Of a stretch of DNA of 42,751 nt, positions 16,060 through 23,749 are shown one piece after another. Position 1 is the first letter of the stretch. Every line of letters begins with the position of its first letter. This DNA comes from an uncultured Porphyromonadaceae bacterium (GTDB lineage: Bacteria; Bacteroidota; Bacteroidia; Bacteroidales; Coprobacteraceae). A model generated the notes under the pieces. The model did no database searches. It was not told where the DNA came from and saw only the letters and a list, made by a program, of their open reading frames with translations. The stretch is from positions 1-42,751 of the forward strand of contig URAV01000034.1 in the NCBI GenBank assembly GCA_900545915.1. Direction: 5' to 3'. A program made the position numbers and the translations under genes.

Positions 16060-17796
16060 ATGAAAAAGATGTATGTATTTGCAGCACTACTGTCGACTTG
16101 CAGTATTGCTTCGGCTCAAGAGAATAAAGAAGAATCCCTGAAAAGGGAAGTAACGATAGAGAAAGAATTTACCCCAATCGTAAACGACGCCTCCAAAATA
16201 AACACGTTACCCGAAATAGATAATCCCGTAGTCACTAAACCGTCTATCCGTTATTCGGATTGGGCTGTACCGATGACTACAGGGCCTATATTGCAAATAC
16301 TCCCTTCCGGAAATTTCGGAATGCAGCCGGCCGTCAATCCGAAACAAAGCTATATAAATTTGGCAATGGGAAACTATTTAAATGCTGCAGCCAATGCCGG
16401 ATTCAGAATATTCGACAGTGAAACCGACCAATTAGGAGTATGGTATCAACACAGTTCGACAAACGGAAAGCTGAAATATTTGGAAAACGATAAAAAAGTG
16501 ACTCAACGAAGAAATGATAACATTCTGAATTTAAGTTACAAACATACTTTCGAAAAACTGTCATGGAAAATAGCCGGTGCATACCGTAGCAATGCGTTCA
16601 ATTATTACGGTATGCCTCTTATTCCTGAAATAATGGATATTATTCCCGAAAGTATGAAAACATTCAAAATGACAAATCAGCAACGTGTGCAACAATATTC
16701 TCTGCATACGGGAATAGAATCAAAAAACAACGAAAAGCTGAATTATGACTTATCGGTAGGATACAACGGATATAAAAGCAGGCTCGGGTTTCTTTACGAG
16801 GATAAAAACGGACTGACAGAAAACCATATAGAAACACGTTTTAGCCTCAGTGCACCGTTCGGCAAATATTATGCTATCGGGTTAGGAGTAGGAATGGATA
16901 ACCTAATTTACAGTCAAGATCAATATAACTATACCGTCATTCGCCTAAATCCGAATTTCAATATTACCAAAAACAATCTGAAATTCAGGGCAGGACTTAA
17001 TGTAGATATCTCGTTCGATGACGGTACGGCTTTTCGTTTTGCTCCGGATCTGAATCTGGAGTGGGAATTCGAAAAATCTTTCTTCCTGTTTACATCTCTT
17101 GAAGGAGGCAAAGAGCTCAACACAATGAACAAAATGTCCGTACGGAGCATATATGCCGACCCGTCCCGTCCGGCAACAAATTCTTACACTCCGGCAGATT
17201 GGACATTCGGTCTCAGAACAAATTATCTGGCAAATTTTAATGTAAACTTATATACCGGAATAAAAACAACGACAGATGCATTATTCGATTACCGGACTTT
17301 GATCGCCTACGATGGGATACTTTCACGAGATGTCGTTTCTTTCTTCGCAATGGATGCCTATGCATGGAAAGTCGGTTTCGATATAAATTACAAATATAAG
17401 GATCGGGTAAAAGCTCAGATCAACTGGGCTCATAATGAATGGCATTACCGACATGGAAAGGGAAAAATACGCACAGCTCTTCCGGTAAACGAGTGGAATC
17501 TGGGTCTTGATGTAAATGCGACAAAACATCTGACTTTCGATCTGGATATTTATTTAGCAAACGGACGTGAATACCGGAATATCATAGAGACAGATTTGAA
17601 ACCGGATGCAGACTACTTCTCTTCCGGAAAAATGAAAAACATCTTTAATGTCAGTTTAGGAGCTACTTATCGCTTCAATGATAGTGTTCATTTATTGGTA
17701 CAAGCCAATAACATTTTCGCACAACATTACAACCTGTACTACGGCATGCCGGCACAGCGTTTCAACATCATGGCAGGAGTAGGGGTATGCTTCTAA
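16060..17796 (+). CDS. Outer-membrane beta-barrel protein, TonB-receptor-like barrel without plug
   Basis: A 578-aa protein with a signal peptide (about 1-19, ending ASAQ). A short segment reads REVTIEKEFTPIVNDASKIN, then NTLPEIDNPVVTKPSIRY. The remainder alternates polar and hydrophobic residues in aromatic-flanked strands, ending YNLYYGMPAQRFNIMAGVGVCF, like the closing strands of TonB-receptor barrels. No plug or carboxypeptidase-like domain is visible, so it is unlikely to be a standard TonB-dependent transporter. It is paired with the upstream TPR gene (gap 20 bases). A hairpin terminator follows at 17881-17934. Confidence 0.8.
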   Translation: MKKMYVFAALLSTCSIASAQENKEESLKREVTIEKEFTPIVNDASKINTLPEIDNPVVTKPSIRYSDWAVPMTTGPILQILPSGNFGMQPAVNPKQSYINLAMGNYLNAAANAGFRIFDSETDQLGVWYQHSSTNGKLKYLENDKKVTQRRNDNILNLSYKHTFEKLSWKIAGAYRSNAFNYYGMPLIPEIMDIIPESMKTFKMTNQQRVQQYSLHTGIESKNNEKLNYDLSVGYNGYKSRLGFLYEDKNGLTENHIETRFSLSAPFGKYYAIGLGVGMDNLIYSQDQYNYTVIRLNPNFNITKNNLKFRAGLNVDISFDDGTAFRFAPDLNLEWEFEKSFFLFTSLEGGKELNTMNKMSVRSIYADPSRPATNSYTPADWTFGLRTNYLANFNVNLYTGIKTTTDALFDYRTLIAYDGILSRDVVSFFAMDAYAWKVGFDINYKYKDRVKAQINWAHNEWHYRHGKGKIRTALPVNEWNLGLDVNATKHLTFDLDIYLANGREYRNIIETDLKPDADYFSSGKMKNIFNVSLGATYRFNDSVHLLVQANNIFAQHYNLYYGMPAQRFNIMAGVGVCF

Positions 17797-17880
17797 CATA
17801 AATATAAAAGGCTGTAAAAACAGACACAGAATAAACAAATTTGTAGGCATCACCTCCCTTTAAAGGCAAATCACAAAGAC

Positions 17881-17934
17881 GGTAAATAGAATTTTTCATA
17901 AAGGAAAAACTCTATTTATCGCCTTGTTTTTGAT
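17881..17934 (+). terminator. Hairpin terminator after the barrel-protein gene
   Basis: GGTAAATAGAATTTTTC pairs with GAAAAACTCTATTTATCGCC, with one or two mismatches and a loop of about six bases. It is followed by CTTGTTTTTGA. It lies 85 bases after the stop. Confidence 0.6.
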
Positions 17935-17987
17935 AATCATAAAAATTTTTAACAGCAAAAGTTCTGAAATTCAATCAGTTTTTTTTC

Positions 17988-17995
17988 TAATTTTG
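17988..17995 (+). promoter_or_regulatory. -7 box for topA
   Basis: TAATTTTG matches TAnnTTTG. It lies about 180 bases before the topA ATG, predicting a long leader. Confidence 0.5.
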
Positions 17996-18003
17996 CCGCA
18001 CGC

Positions 18004-18070
18004 TTGAAATTTGTCCGATTTCAACTGAAATAATACCGAATATATTTTCAGTCTATTCTCATTATTTCAG
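18004..18070 (+). promoter_or_regulatory. topA leader with alternative inverted repeats
   Basis: TTGAAAT (18004-18010) pairs with ATTTCAA (18018-18024). CTGAAATAAT (18025-18034) pairs with ATTATTTCAG (18061-18070), 10 bp perfect. Because the arms share the TGAAAT/ATTTCA core, the second arm of the first stem can also pair with the first arm of the second, so mutually exclusive folds are possible. This suggests, but does not show, attenuation or RNA-level control. Confidence 0.4.
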
Positions 18071-18174
18071 AAACAAAAACGGCACTATAAATCTGAGAAA
18101 AAGAAAACAAGTGCCTCAAAAAACAGTTATAAATAAGAAACAAACTCTCAAGAGTAAAAAATAAAAACTGCTAT

Positions 18175-20520
18175 ATGCAAAAAAATTTAGTAATAGTCGA
18201 ATCTCCAGCAAAAGCGAAAACCATTGAAAAATTCTTAGGAAAAGATTTCAAGGTACTCTCAAGTTACGGACATATCCGCGATTTGAAGAAAAAAGATTTC
18301 AGTATTGATATAGAACACAATTATACACCTATATACGAAATACCTGCCGATAAGAAAAAGTTGGTAGAAACATTAAAAGAAGAAGCCGCAAAAGCTGAAA
18401 CCGTTTGGTTGGCATCCGATGAAGACCGGGAAGGAGAAGCTATAGCATGGCACTTATATGAAGTATTGAAACTAAAACCGGAAAATACGAAACGAATCGT
18501 ATTTCACGAAATTACGAAAAGTGCGATACTGAACGCTATCGAACATCCGAGAAGTATAGATCTGGATCGTGTAGATGCGCAACAGGCACGAAGAGTTCTC
18601 GACCGAATCGTCGGGTTTGAACTCTCTCCTGTATTATGGAAAAAAGTAAAGCCTGCACTATCGGCCGGCCGGGTACAGTCGGTTGCCGTCCGTCTTATTG
18701 TAGAACGAGAAAGAGAAATACAAAATTTCGTTCCTGAAGCTGCATACCGGGTTATTGCGACCTTTTTGATTCCGGGAGAAAAGAACTCTCCTGTCGAACT
18801 AAATGCAGAACTGAACAAACGTTTCAAAACAAAAGAAGAAGCTTTAGACTTTCTCGAACAATGTAAAAACGCAAATTTCTCAATCGAAGACATTGCCGTA
18901 AAACCGGTACATAAATCACCTGCCGCACCGTTTACGACATCTACTTTACAACAAGAAGCAGCCCGTAAACTCGGTTTTTCGGTATCTCAAACGATGTTGG
19001 TTGCACAACGTCTTTACGAATCAGGGTTCATCACCTATATGCGTACCGATTCGATGAATTTGTCTAATTTGGCAATCAATACGGCAAAAGATGAGATTAT
19101 CTCTACGTTAGGTGAAAAGTATCTGAAAATAAGAAATTATCATACCAAGTCGAAAGGAGCGCAAGAAGCCCACGAAGCAATCCGTCCGACTTACATCAAT
19201 AATCATGAGATCGATGCACCCTCTCAAGAACGACGTTTATACGAACTGATATGGAAACGTACCATAGCCTCTCAAATGAGCGATGCCGAATTGGAAAAAA
19301 CGACAGCAACCATAAAAATTTCGAACAGAGCCGAAAAATTTGTAGCTATCGGTGAAGTTTTAAAATTCGACGGATTCTTACGCGTTTACCTCGAATCTCA
19401 AGATGAAGAATCAGATACAGAAAATAACAGCAAGATGCTGCCGCCTATCCACATAAACGAAAGCCTTGCAATATCCGAGATCGAAGCGACAGAACGTTTT
19501 ACCCAACGCCCGGCACGCTATACCGAAGCAAGTTTGGTACGGAAGTTAGAGGAATTAGGTATAGGACGACCTTCAACATACGCCCCGACAATATCGACGA
19601 TACAACAACGTGAGTACATTGAAAAAGGAGACCGGGAAGGAAAAGAAAGATCATATAATATCCTGACCCTGAAAAATAATCAGATTACAGACAAAACCAA
19701 GACCGAAATCACCGGAACAGAAAAGTCAAAACTACTCCCTACCGACATCGGAATGGTTGTAACAGATTTTCTCACCGAATTTTTCCCGGATATTTTGAAC
19801 TATAATTTTACGGCAAACGTTGAAGAAAAATTCGATCATATAGCCGAAGGCAAATTGGAATGGACGAATGCAATCGATAATTTCTATAAATTATTTCATC
19901 CGGTTGTAGAAGAAGCAAAATCTCTCCGAATGGAGCATAAAGTGGGAGAACGAGTATTGGGAATCGACCCTAAAAGCGGTCGTCCGGTATCGGTCAAAAT
20001 AGGAAGATTCGGACCACTGGTACAAATCGGAACTCCGGAAGACGAAGAAAAGCCGTTATTCGCCTCCTTGTTAAAAGGGCAATCGATGAGTTCCATTACA
20101 CTGGATGAAGCACTCAGGCTTTTCGATTTGCCCCGAACATTAGGAGACTTCGAAGATAAACCCGTAACTGTCGGAATCGGAAAATTCGGACCTTATATTC
20201 GGCACGATAACAAATATGTTTCGTTACCAAAAACTTACGAACCTCTTTCCGTGACATTAGAAGAGGCTATCGACATTATCCACCAAAAACGAGAACAAGA
20301 AAGTCAAAGACTAATTAAAAGTTTCACGGAAGAACCTGATTTGGAAATATTGAATGGTCGCTACGGTGCATACATAGCATACAAAAAGAAAAATTATAAA
20401 ATCCCTAAAGGAAGCGAACCGGCTTCTCTTTCATTGGAAGCCTGCTTGCAAATTATAAAAGACAGTGAAGAAAAACCAGCGACAAAAAAACGAACAACAG
20501 GCAGAAAATCAGCGAAATAA
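18175..20520 (+). CDS. topA: DNA topoisomerase I
   Basis: A 781-aa type IA topoisomerase that relaxes negative supercoils. The TOPRIM domain begins LVIVESPAKAKTIEKFL and includes SDEDREGEAIAWHL with the acidic metal-binding residues. The active-site tyrosine is in SGFITYMRTDSMNLS. The gate domain has RKLEELGIGRPSTYAPTI. The C-terminus has three glycine/phenylalanine-rich repeats (for example VKIGRFGPLVQIG, VGIGKFGPYIRHD and LNGRYGAYIAY) in place of the Cys4 zinc fingers of E. coli TopA, and ends in a basic tail. It is monocistronic, with a strong terminator directly after it. Confidence 0.97.
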   Translation: MQKNLVIVESPAKAKTIEKFLGKDFKVLSSYGHIRDLKKKDFSIDIEHNYTPIYEIPADKKKLVETLKEEAAKAETVWLASDEDREGEAIAWHLYEVLKLKPENTKRIVFHEITKSAILNAIEHPRSIDLDRVDAQQARRVLDRIVGFELSPVLWKKVKPALSAGRVQSVAVRLIVEREREIQNFVPEAAYRVIATFLIPGEKNSPVELNAELNKRFKTKEEALDFLEQCKNANFSIEDIAVKPVHKSPAAPFTTSTLQQEAARKLGFSVSQTMLVAQRLYESGFITYMRTDSMNLSNLAINTAKDEIISTLGEKYLKIRNYHTKSKGAQEAHEAIRPTYINNHEIDAPSQERRLYELIWKRTIASQMSDAELEKTTATIKISNRAEKFVAIGEVLKFDGFLRVYLESQDEESDTENNSKMLPPIHINESLAISEIEATERFTQRPARYTEASLVRKLEELGIGRPSTYAPTISTIQQREYIEKGDREGKERSYNILTLKNNQITDKTKTEITGTEKSKLLPTDIGMVVTDFLTEFFPDILNYNFTANVEEKFDHIAEGKLEWTNAIDNFYKLFHPVVEEAKSLRMEHKVGERVLGIDPKSGRPVSVKIGRFGPLVQIGTPEDEEKPLFASLLKGQSMSSITLDEALRLFDLPRTLGDFEDKPVTVGIGKFGPYIRHDNKYVSLPKTYEPLSVTLEEAIDIIHQKREQESQRLIKSFTEEPDLEILNGRYGAYIAYKKKNYKIPKGSEPASLSLEACLQIIKDSEEKPATKKRTTGRKSAK

Positions 20521-20540
20521 TGGTATAAAAAATAACTTGT

Positions 20541-20575
20541 AAAAACGGTGCTACAATAAGATAGCACCGTTTTTA
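20541..20575 (+). terminator. Intrinsic terminator of topA
   Basis: AAAAACGGTGCTA and TAGCACCGTTTTT form a perfect stem with an 8-base loop and a T run built into the 3' arm. It starts 20 bases after the topA stop. The A/T symmetry would allow it to act in both directions. Confidence 0.9.
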
Positions 20576-20625
20576 TATATATAAACCGACAACTTACAAC
20601 ATAAGCTGTTTTCAAACGTCTCTGT

Positions 20626-20671
20626 TTTTTGCCATAAAAACACAATTTTCTGTAAGTTTTTGTCATAAAAA
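20626..20671. repeat. Direct repeat pair TTTTTGyCATAAAAA upstream of the metalloprotease promoter
   Basis: Two 15-base copies at 20626-20640 and 20657-20671 differ at one base (C or T). They are spaced 31 bp apart, close to three helical turns. They lie about 55 to 100 bases upstream of the -33 box. They may be binding sites for an activator, but nothing else supports this. Confidence 0.45.
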
Positions 20672-20725
20672 ACGTTTTAAGGACATCATTTTTGATTGAA
20701 AATGCATAAAAATAGAAACAACTGC

Positions 20726-20768
20726 TTGCAAATAAAAAAACAATATATACCTTTGCCTTTTGAAAAGG
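20726..20768 (+). promoter_or_regulatory. Promoter of the metalloprotease gene with palindrome at the start site
   Basis: TTG (20726-20728), 19 bases, then TACCTTTG (20748-20755) fits the Bacteroidetes promoter. CCTTTT-G-AAAAGG (20756-20768) is a perfect palindrome directly over the expected transcription start. The start codon is at 20886, giving a leader of about 120 bases. Confidence 0.55.
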
Positions 20769-20885
20769 ATTGAAAATGCTAGGTTTACAGAAATACAGGA
20801 TAATAAACTCGACAGAAGCTCAACTAAATAATAAACCGTCGCATCAAACTGTAAAACAAGAAATTAACTTAAACATTTAACTCAT

Positions 20886-23534
20886 ATGAAGAAAAGCAAG
20901 TTTATCTTGTGGGGAATAATGTTCTCTTTTATTGGATTCAGCTATGCCGGCGAATTGCCTGTAAACAATACGATTCAGCAAGAAGAATTACAATTAAATA
21001 TATTCAAAAAGAAAAAAAACCGCAAATCCCGAAAAGGTGATACTACTGCAAAAAACGATTCTACAAAAACCAAAAACGAATATAGTAAAATCGTAGGACC
21101 GGGAACGATAAGCCAAGAAGGTATGTTCCGTATTCACAAAAAGAAAAACGACTACTATTTCGAAATACCGGCAAGCTTACTTAACCGGGACATGCTGATC
21201 GTTAATAAACTAAGAAAAGTTCCGGCTGTCATCAACGGATCAGGAATAAATAAAGGAATCAATTACCAAACCGAGTTAGTACGTTTTGAATGGAATAAAG
21301 ACGAAAATAAAATTCTTGTTCGGGAAATACAGCCTAAACCCCAATATCCGGAAGGCGATGCTATCGGCAAATCAGTCGATGAAAATTACATCTCGCCGTT
21401 AATGACAAGTTTCAAAATAGAAGCATACAATAAAGACACAACCGCTTTTGTTGTCAAGATTAACGATATTTACAACGGAGAATCTCCTATCAACAGATTC
21501 TTCCCGAACTTAAATGTATCTTCTTCAGTTGACAAGAACCTTTCCAGAATAATCAAAACCAAAGCATTCGAAAATAATGTAGTTATTATATCCGAATTGA
21601 CGACTCATGTAAAAGAGTTCAACAAAGTCAATAACCTGACAGCAGAAGTCAGCTCTTCTATTGTATTGTTACCGGAAAAACCGATGACAGGTCGTTATGT
21701 AACGCCAAGGGTCGGTTACTTTTACGTACCGCAACTCTTTTTTAGTGACCGGCAACAAAGATTAGACTCCAGAAAACTGATAACACGTTGGCGACTCGAA
21801 CCGAAACCGGAAGACAAAGAAGCTTACCTTAGAGGAGAACTGGTAGAACCGCAAAAGCCGATTGTTTTTTATATCGACAAAACGACTCCTGTACAATGGA
21901 GAAAATATATAAAACAAGGTGTAGAAGATTGGCAAGTCGCTTTTGAAAAAGCCGGATTTAAAAATGCTATAATTGCCAAACAACTCCCCGACAGCATTGA
22001 AGCGGATGAAGATGACATCAATTATTCCGTTATCAATTATGTGGCTTCAGCAGAATCGAATGCAATGGGACCCTCGATATACGATCCTCGTTCAGGAGAA
22101 ATTATCGAAGCCGACGTTATTTGGTGGCATAATGTTATTTCCATACTTAAAAACTGGATCACTATACAAACCGGAGCTGTAAACCCGGCCGCACAACAAT
22201 GTCTATTACCGGATAGTCTCATGGGAGATGCCATGCGTTTTGTAGCCTGTCATGAAATCGGACACTCTTTGGGTTTACGCCACAATATGATCGCCTCGGC
22301 AGCCTATCCGACCGATTCATTGCGCTCCAAGACATTCACAAGCAAAATGAAATCGACGGCATCGTCTATCATGGACTATGCACGTTATAATTATGTTGCA
22401 CAACCCGGAGACGGAATAACAGATCTCGCACCGCATATCGGTCCGTATGATATATTCGCCATAGAATTCGGATACCGTTGGAGAGACATCGAATCTCCCG
22501 ATCAGGAAAAAGATGCTGTTTATGAATTCTTGAGTAAACACACCGGACCGTTATACCGATTTGCCGATGCCCAATCAATGCGTGATGCGACCGATCCGCG
22601 AGCCATGATAGAAGACCTCGGTGATGATAATGTAAAAGCCGCCCGTTACGGGATGGAAAATATTAAAAGAATCATGCCGCATATTATCGAATGGACAACC
22701 ACCGGAGAAAAAGGGCAAACTTACACCGATGCCGGAAGATTATATAATGCAATAATCGGGCAATGGAATCTTTACTCCTATCATGTACTCTCGAATATCG
22801 GAGGCATGTATCTTGAAAATACGTCGATCGGAGACGGGCAAGAAACCTATGCTTTTGTTGAAAAAAACCGTCAAAAAGAAGCATTGCAATTTTTGTTAGA
22901 TGAGGTACTTACCAGTCCGGAGTGGCTGCTAAAAGCGGATATAAACAAATATACATTTCCGATACAAAATTCGATGATGGGAGCTATTGAAAATTCTCCC
23001 TCATACACGTTAAAAAACATGCATGGATATATTTTCTGGGATTTACTCACAAATAACCGGATCATCCGCATGATAGAAAACGAAAAACAGAACGGCAAAA
23101 AAGCTTTCACCGCTATCGAAATGTTGGACATGATGCATAAGCACATCTTCGGTATTACAGAAAGAGGAGGAATTCCCGATGCAAACATGAGAGCTTTGCA
23201 AAAAGGCTTTATCGATGCTCTTTTAGTCGCCGCACAAGAAGAAGCAACGACCAAAAGCGCTCCGAAACTGGTCGGAACTGGATTGCACGATCTTGTATTG
23301 CCTTGCTGCGGACAGCATTTTGAAGGAGATGAAGAACGTTCTGTCCGTAATGTAAACTTTTACAGCGGACAATCGAATCGTACTTCCGATGCCGTATCCG
23401 TAAAACGCGGAGAATTGCTCAGAGTAAGAGAGCTGTTACAAAAACGAGTAAATACAACATCCGATTTGGCAGCTCGTTATCACTATACAGACGTTTTATT
23501 ACGTATCGATACCGGTTTAGGATTAAACAAATAA
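20886..23534 (+). CDS. Exported zinc-dependent metalloprotease (DUF5117/DUF5118 type)
   Basis: An 882-aa protein with a signal peptide (about 1-21, ending FSYAG) followed by a lysine-rich stretch. The metzincin-like zinc motif HEIGHSLGLRH gives His456, His460 and His466 as ligands and Glu457 as catalytic residue. Conserved surrounding blocks such as KQGVEDWQVAFEKAGFKNAI and YDPRSGEIIEADVIWWHN, and the C-terminal region with SLGL-RHNM then SSIMDYARYNYVAQPGD, are typical of the large Bacteroidetes family with DUF5117 and DUF5118 flanking domains. It probably acts in the periplasm or at the surface on proteins or peptides. It has no T9SS sorting tail and no lipobox. It precedes the SusC/SusD pair by 215 bases. 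Confidence 0.88.
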   Translation: MKKSKFILWGIMFSFIGFSYAGELPVNNTIQQEELQLNIFKKKKNRKSRKGDTTAKNDSTKTKNEYSKIVGPGTISQEGMFRIHKKKNDYYFEIPASLLNRDMLIVNKLRKVPAVINGSGINKGINYQTELVRFEWNKDENKILVREIQPKPQYPEGDAIGKSVDENYISPLMTSFKIEAYNKDTTAFVVKINDIYNGESPINRFFPNLNVSSSVDKNLSRIIKTKAFENNVVIISELTTHVKEFNKVNNLTAEVSSSIVLLPEKPMTGRYVTPRVGYFYVPQLFFSDRQQRLDSRKLITRWRLEPKPEDKEAYLRGELVEPQKPIVFYIDKTTPVQWRKYIKQGVEDWQVAFEKAGFKNAIIAKQLPDSIEADEDDINYSVINYVASAESNAMGPSIYDPRSGEIIEADVIWWHNVISILKNWITIQTGAVNPAAQQCLLPDSLMGDAMRFVACHEIGHSLGLRHNMIASAAYPTDSLRSKTFTSKMKSTASSIMDYARYNYVAQPGDGITDLAPHIGPYDIFAIEFGYRWRDIESPDQEKDAVYEFLSKHTGPLYRFADAQSMRDATDPRAMIEDLGDDNVKAARYGMENIKRIMPHIIEWTTTGEKGQTYTDAGRLYNAIIGQWNLYSYHVLSNIGGMYLENTSIGDGQETYAFVEKNRQKEALQFLLDEVLTSPEWLLKADINKYTFPIQNSMMGAIENSPSYTLKNMHGYIFWDLLTNNRIIRMIENEKQNGKKAFTAIEMLDMMHKHIFGITERGGIPDANMRALQKGFIDALLVAAQEEATTKSAPKLVGTGLHDLVLPCCGQHFEGDEERSVRNVNFYSGQSNRTSDAVSVKRGELLRVRELLQKRVNTTSDLAARYHYTDVLLRIDTGLGLNK

Positions 23535-23585
23535 TATCCATAGCCGAACTTTTTTATAATTGCTTATTCTCGATTCTATTCAAAC

Positions 23586-23597
23586 AAACGTTCGTTT
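23586..23597. promoter_or_regulatory. Palindromic site 1 (AAACG-TT-CGTTT) upstream of susC-like gene
   Basis: A perfect 5-bp inverted repeat with a 2-base centre. An equivalent site is at 23713-23724. The pair brackets the region where the susC promoter must lie. Confidence 0.45.
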
Positions 23598-23712
23598 TTT
23601 CAGCATGAAAAACAAAATAGTCAGATAAAATCAGAGAATTAGCAAATAACTGAAATAAAGGGATTTATATAAATTATATCCTTGAAGAGTAAAATATTAT
23701 AAACCGTCCGAA

Positions 23713-23724
23713 TAAACGAACGTT
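23713..23724. promoter_or_regulatory. Palindromic site 2 (AAACG-AA-CGTTT) upstream of susC-like gene
   Basis: The reverse complement of site 1, with centres 127 bp apart. It lies 25 bases before the susC ATG, where a bound repressor would block transcription. No clean TAnnTTTG box is visible here; TATCCTTG at 23677-23684 is the nearest. Confidence 0.45.
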
Positions 23725-23749
23725 TTTTTGGACATACAGATTTTGTCAG

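Larger units (their letters stand above)
17797..18174. other. 378-base gap: terminator, topA promoter and structured leader
   Basis: Holds the terminator of the TPR/barrel pair, the -7 box of topA and a leader of about 170 bases with several inverted repeats. No reading frame or RNA gene is recognised. Confidence 0.65.
20521..20885. other. 365-base gap: topA terminator, direct repeats and metalloprotease promoter
   Basis: Holds the terminator at 20541-20575, a pair of TTTTTGyCATAAAAA repeats and a full promoter at 20726-20755. The remaining leader (20756-20885) has no gene. Confidence 0.65.

Noticed and set aside
17805..17830. Further copy of the repeat family (AGGCTGTAAAAACAGACA)
   Set aside because: Only the six bases GGCTGT match the element end and no right end is present.
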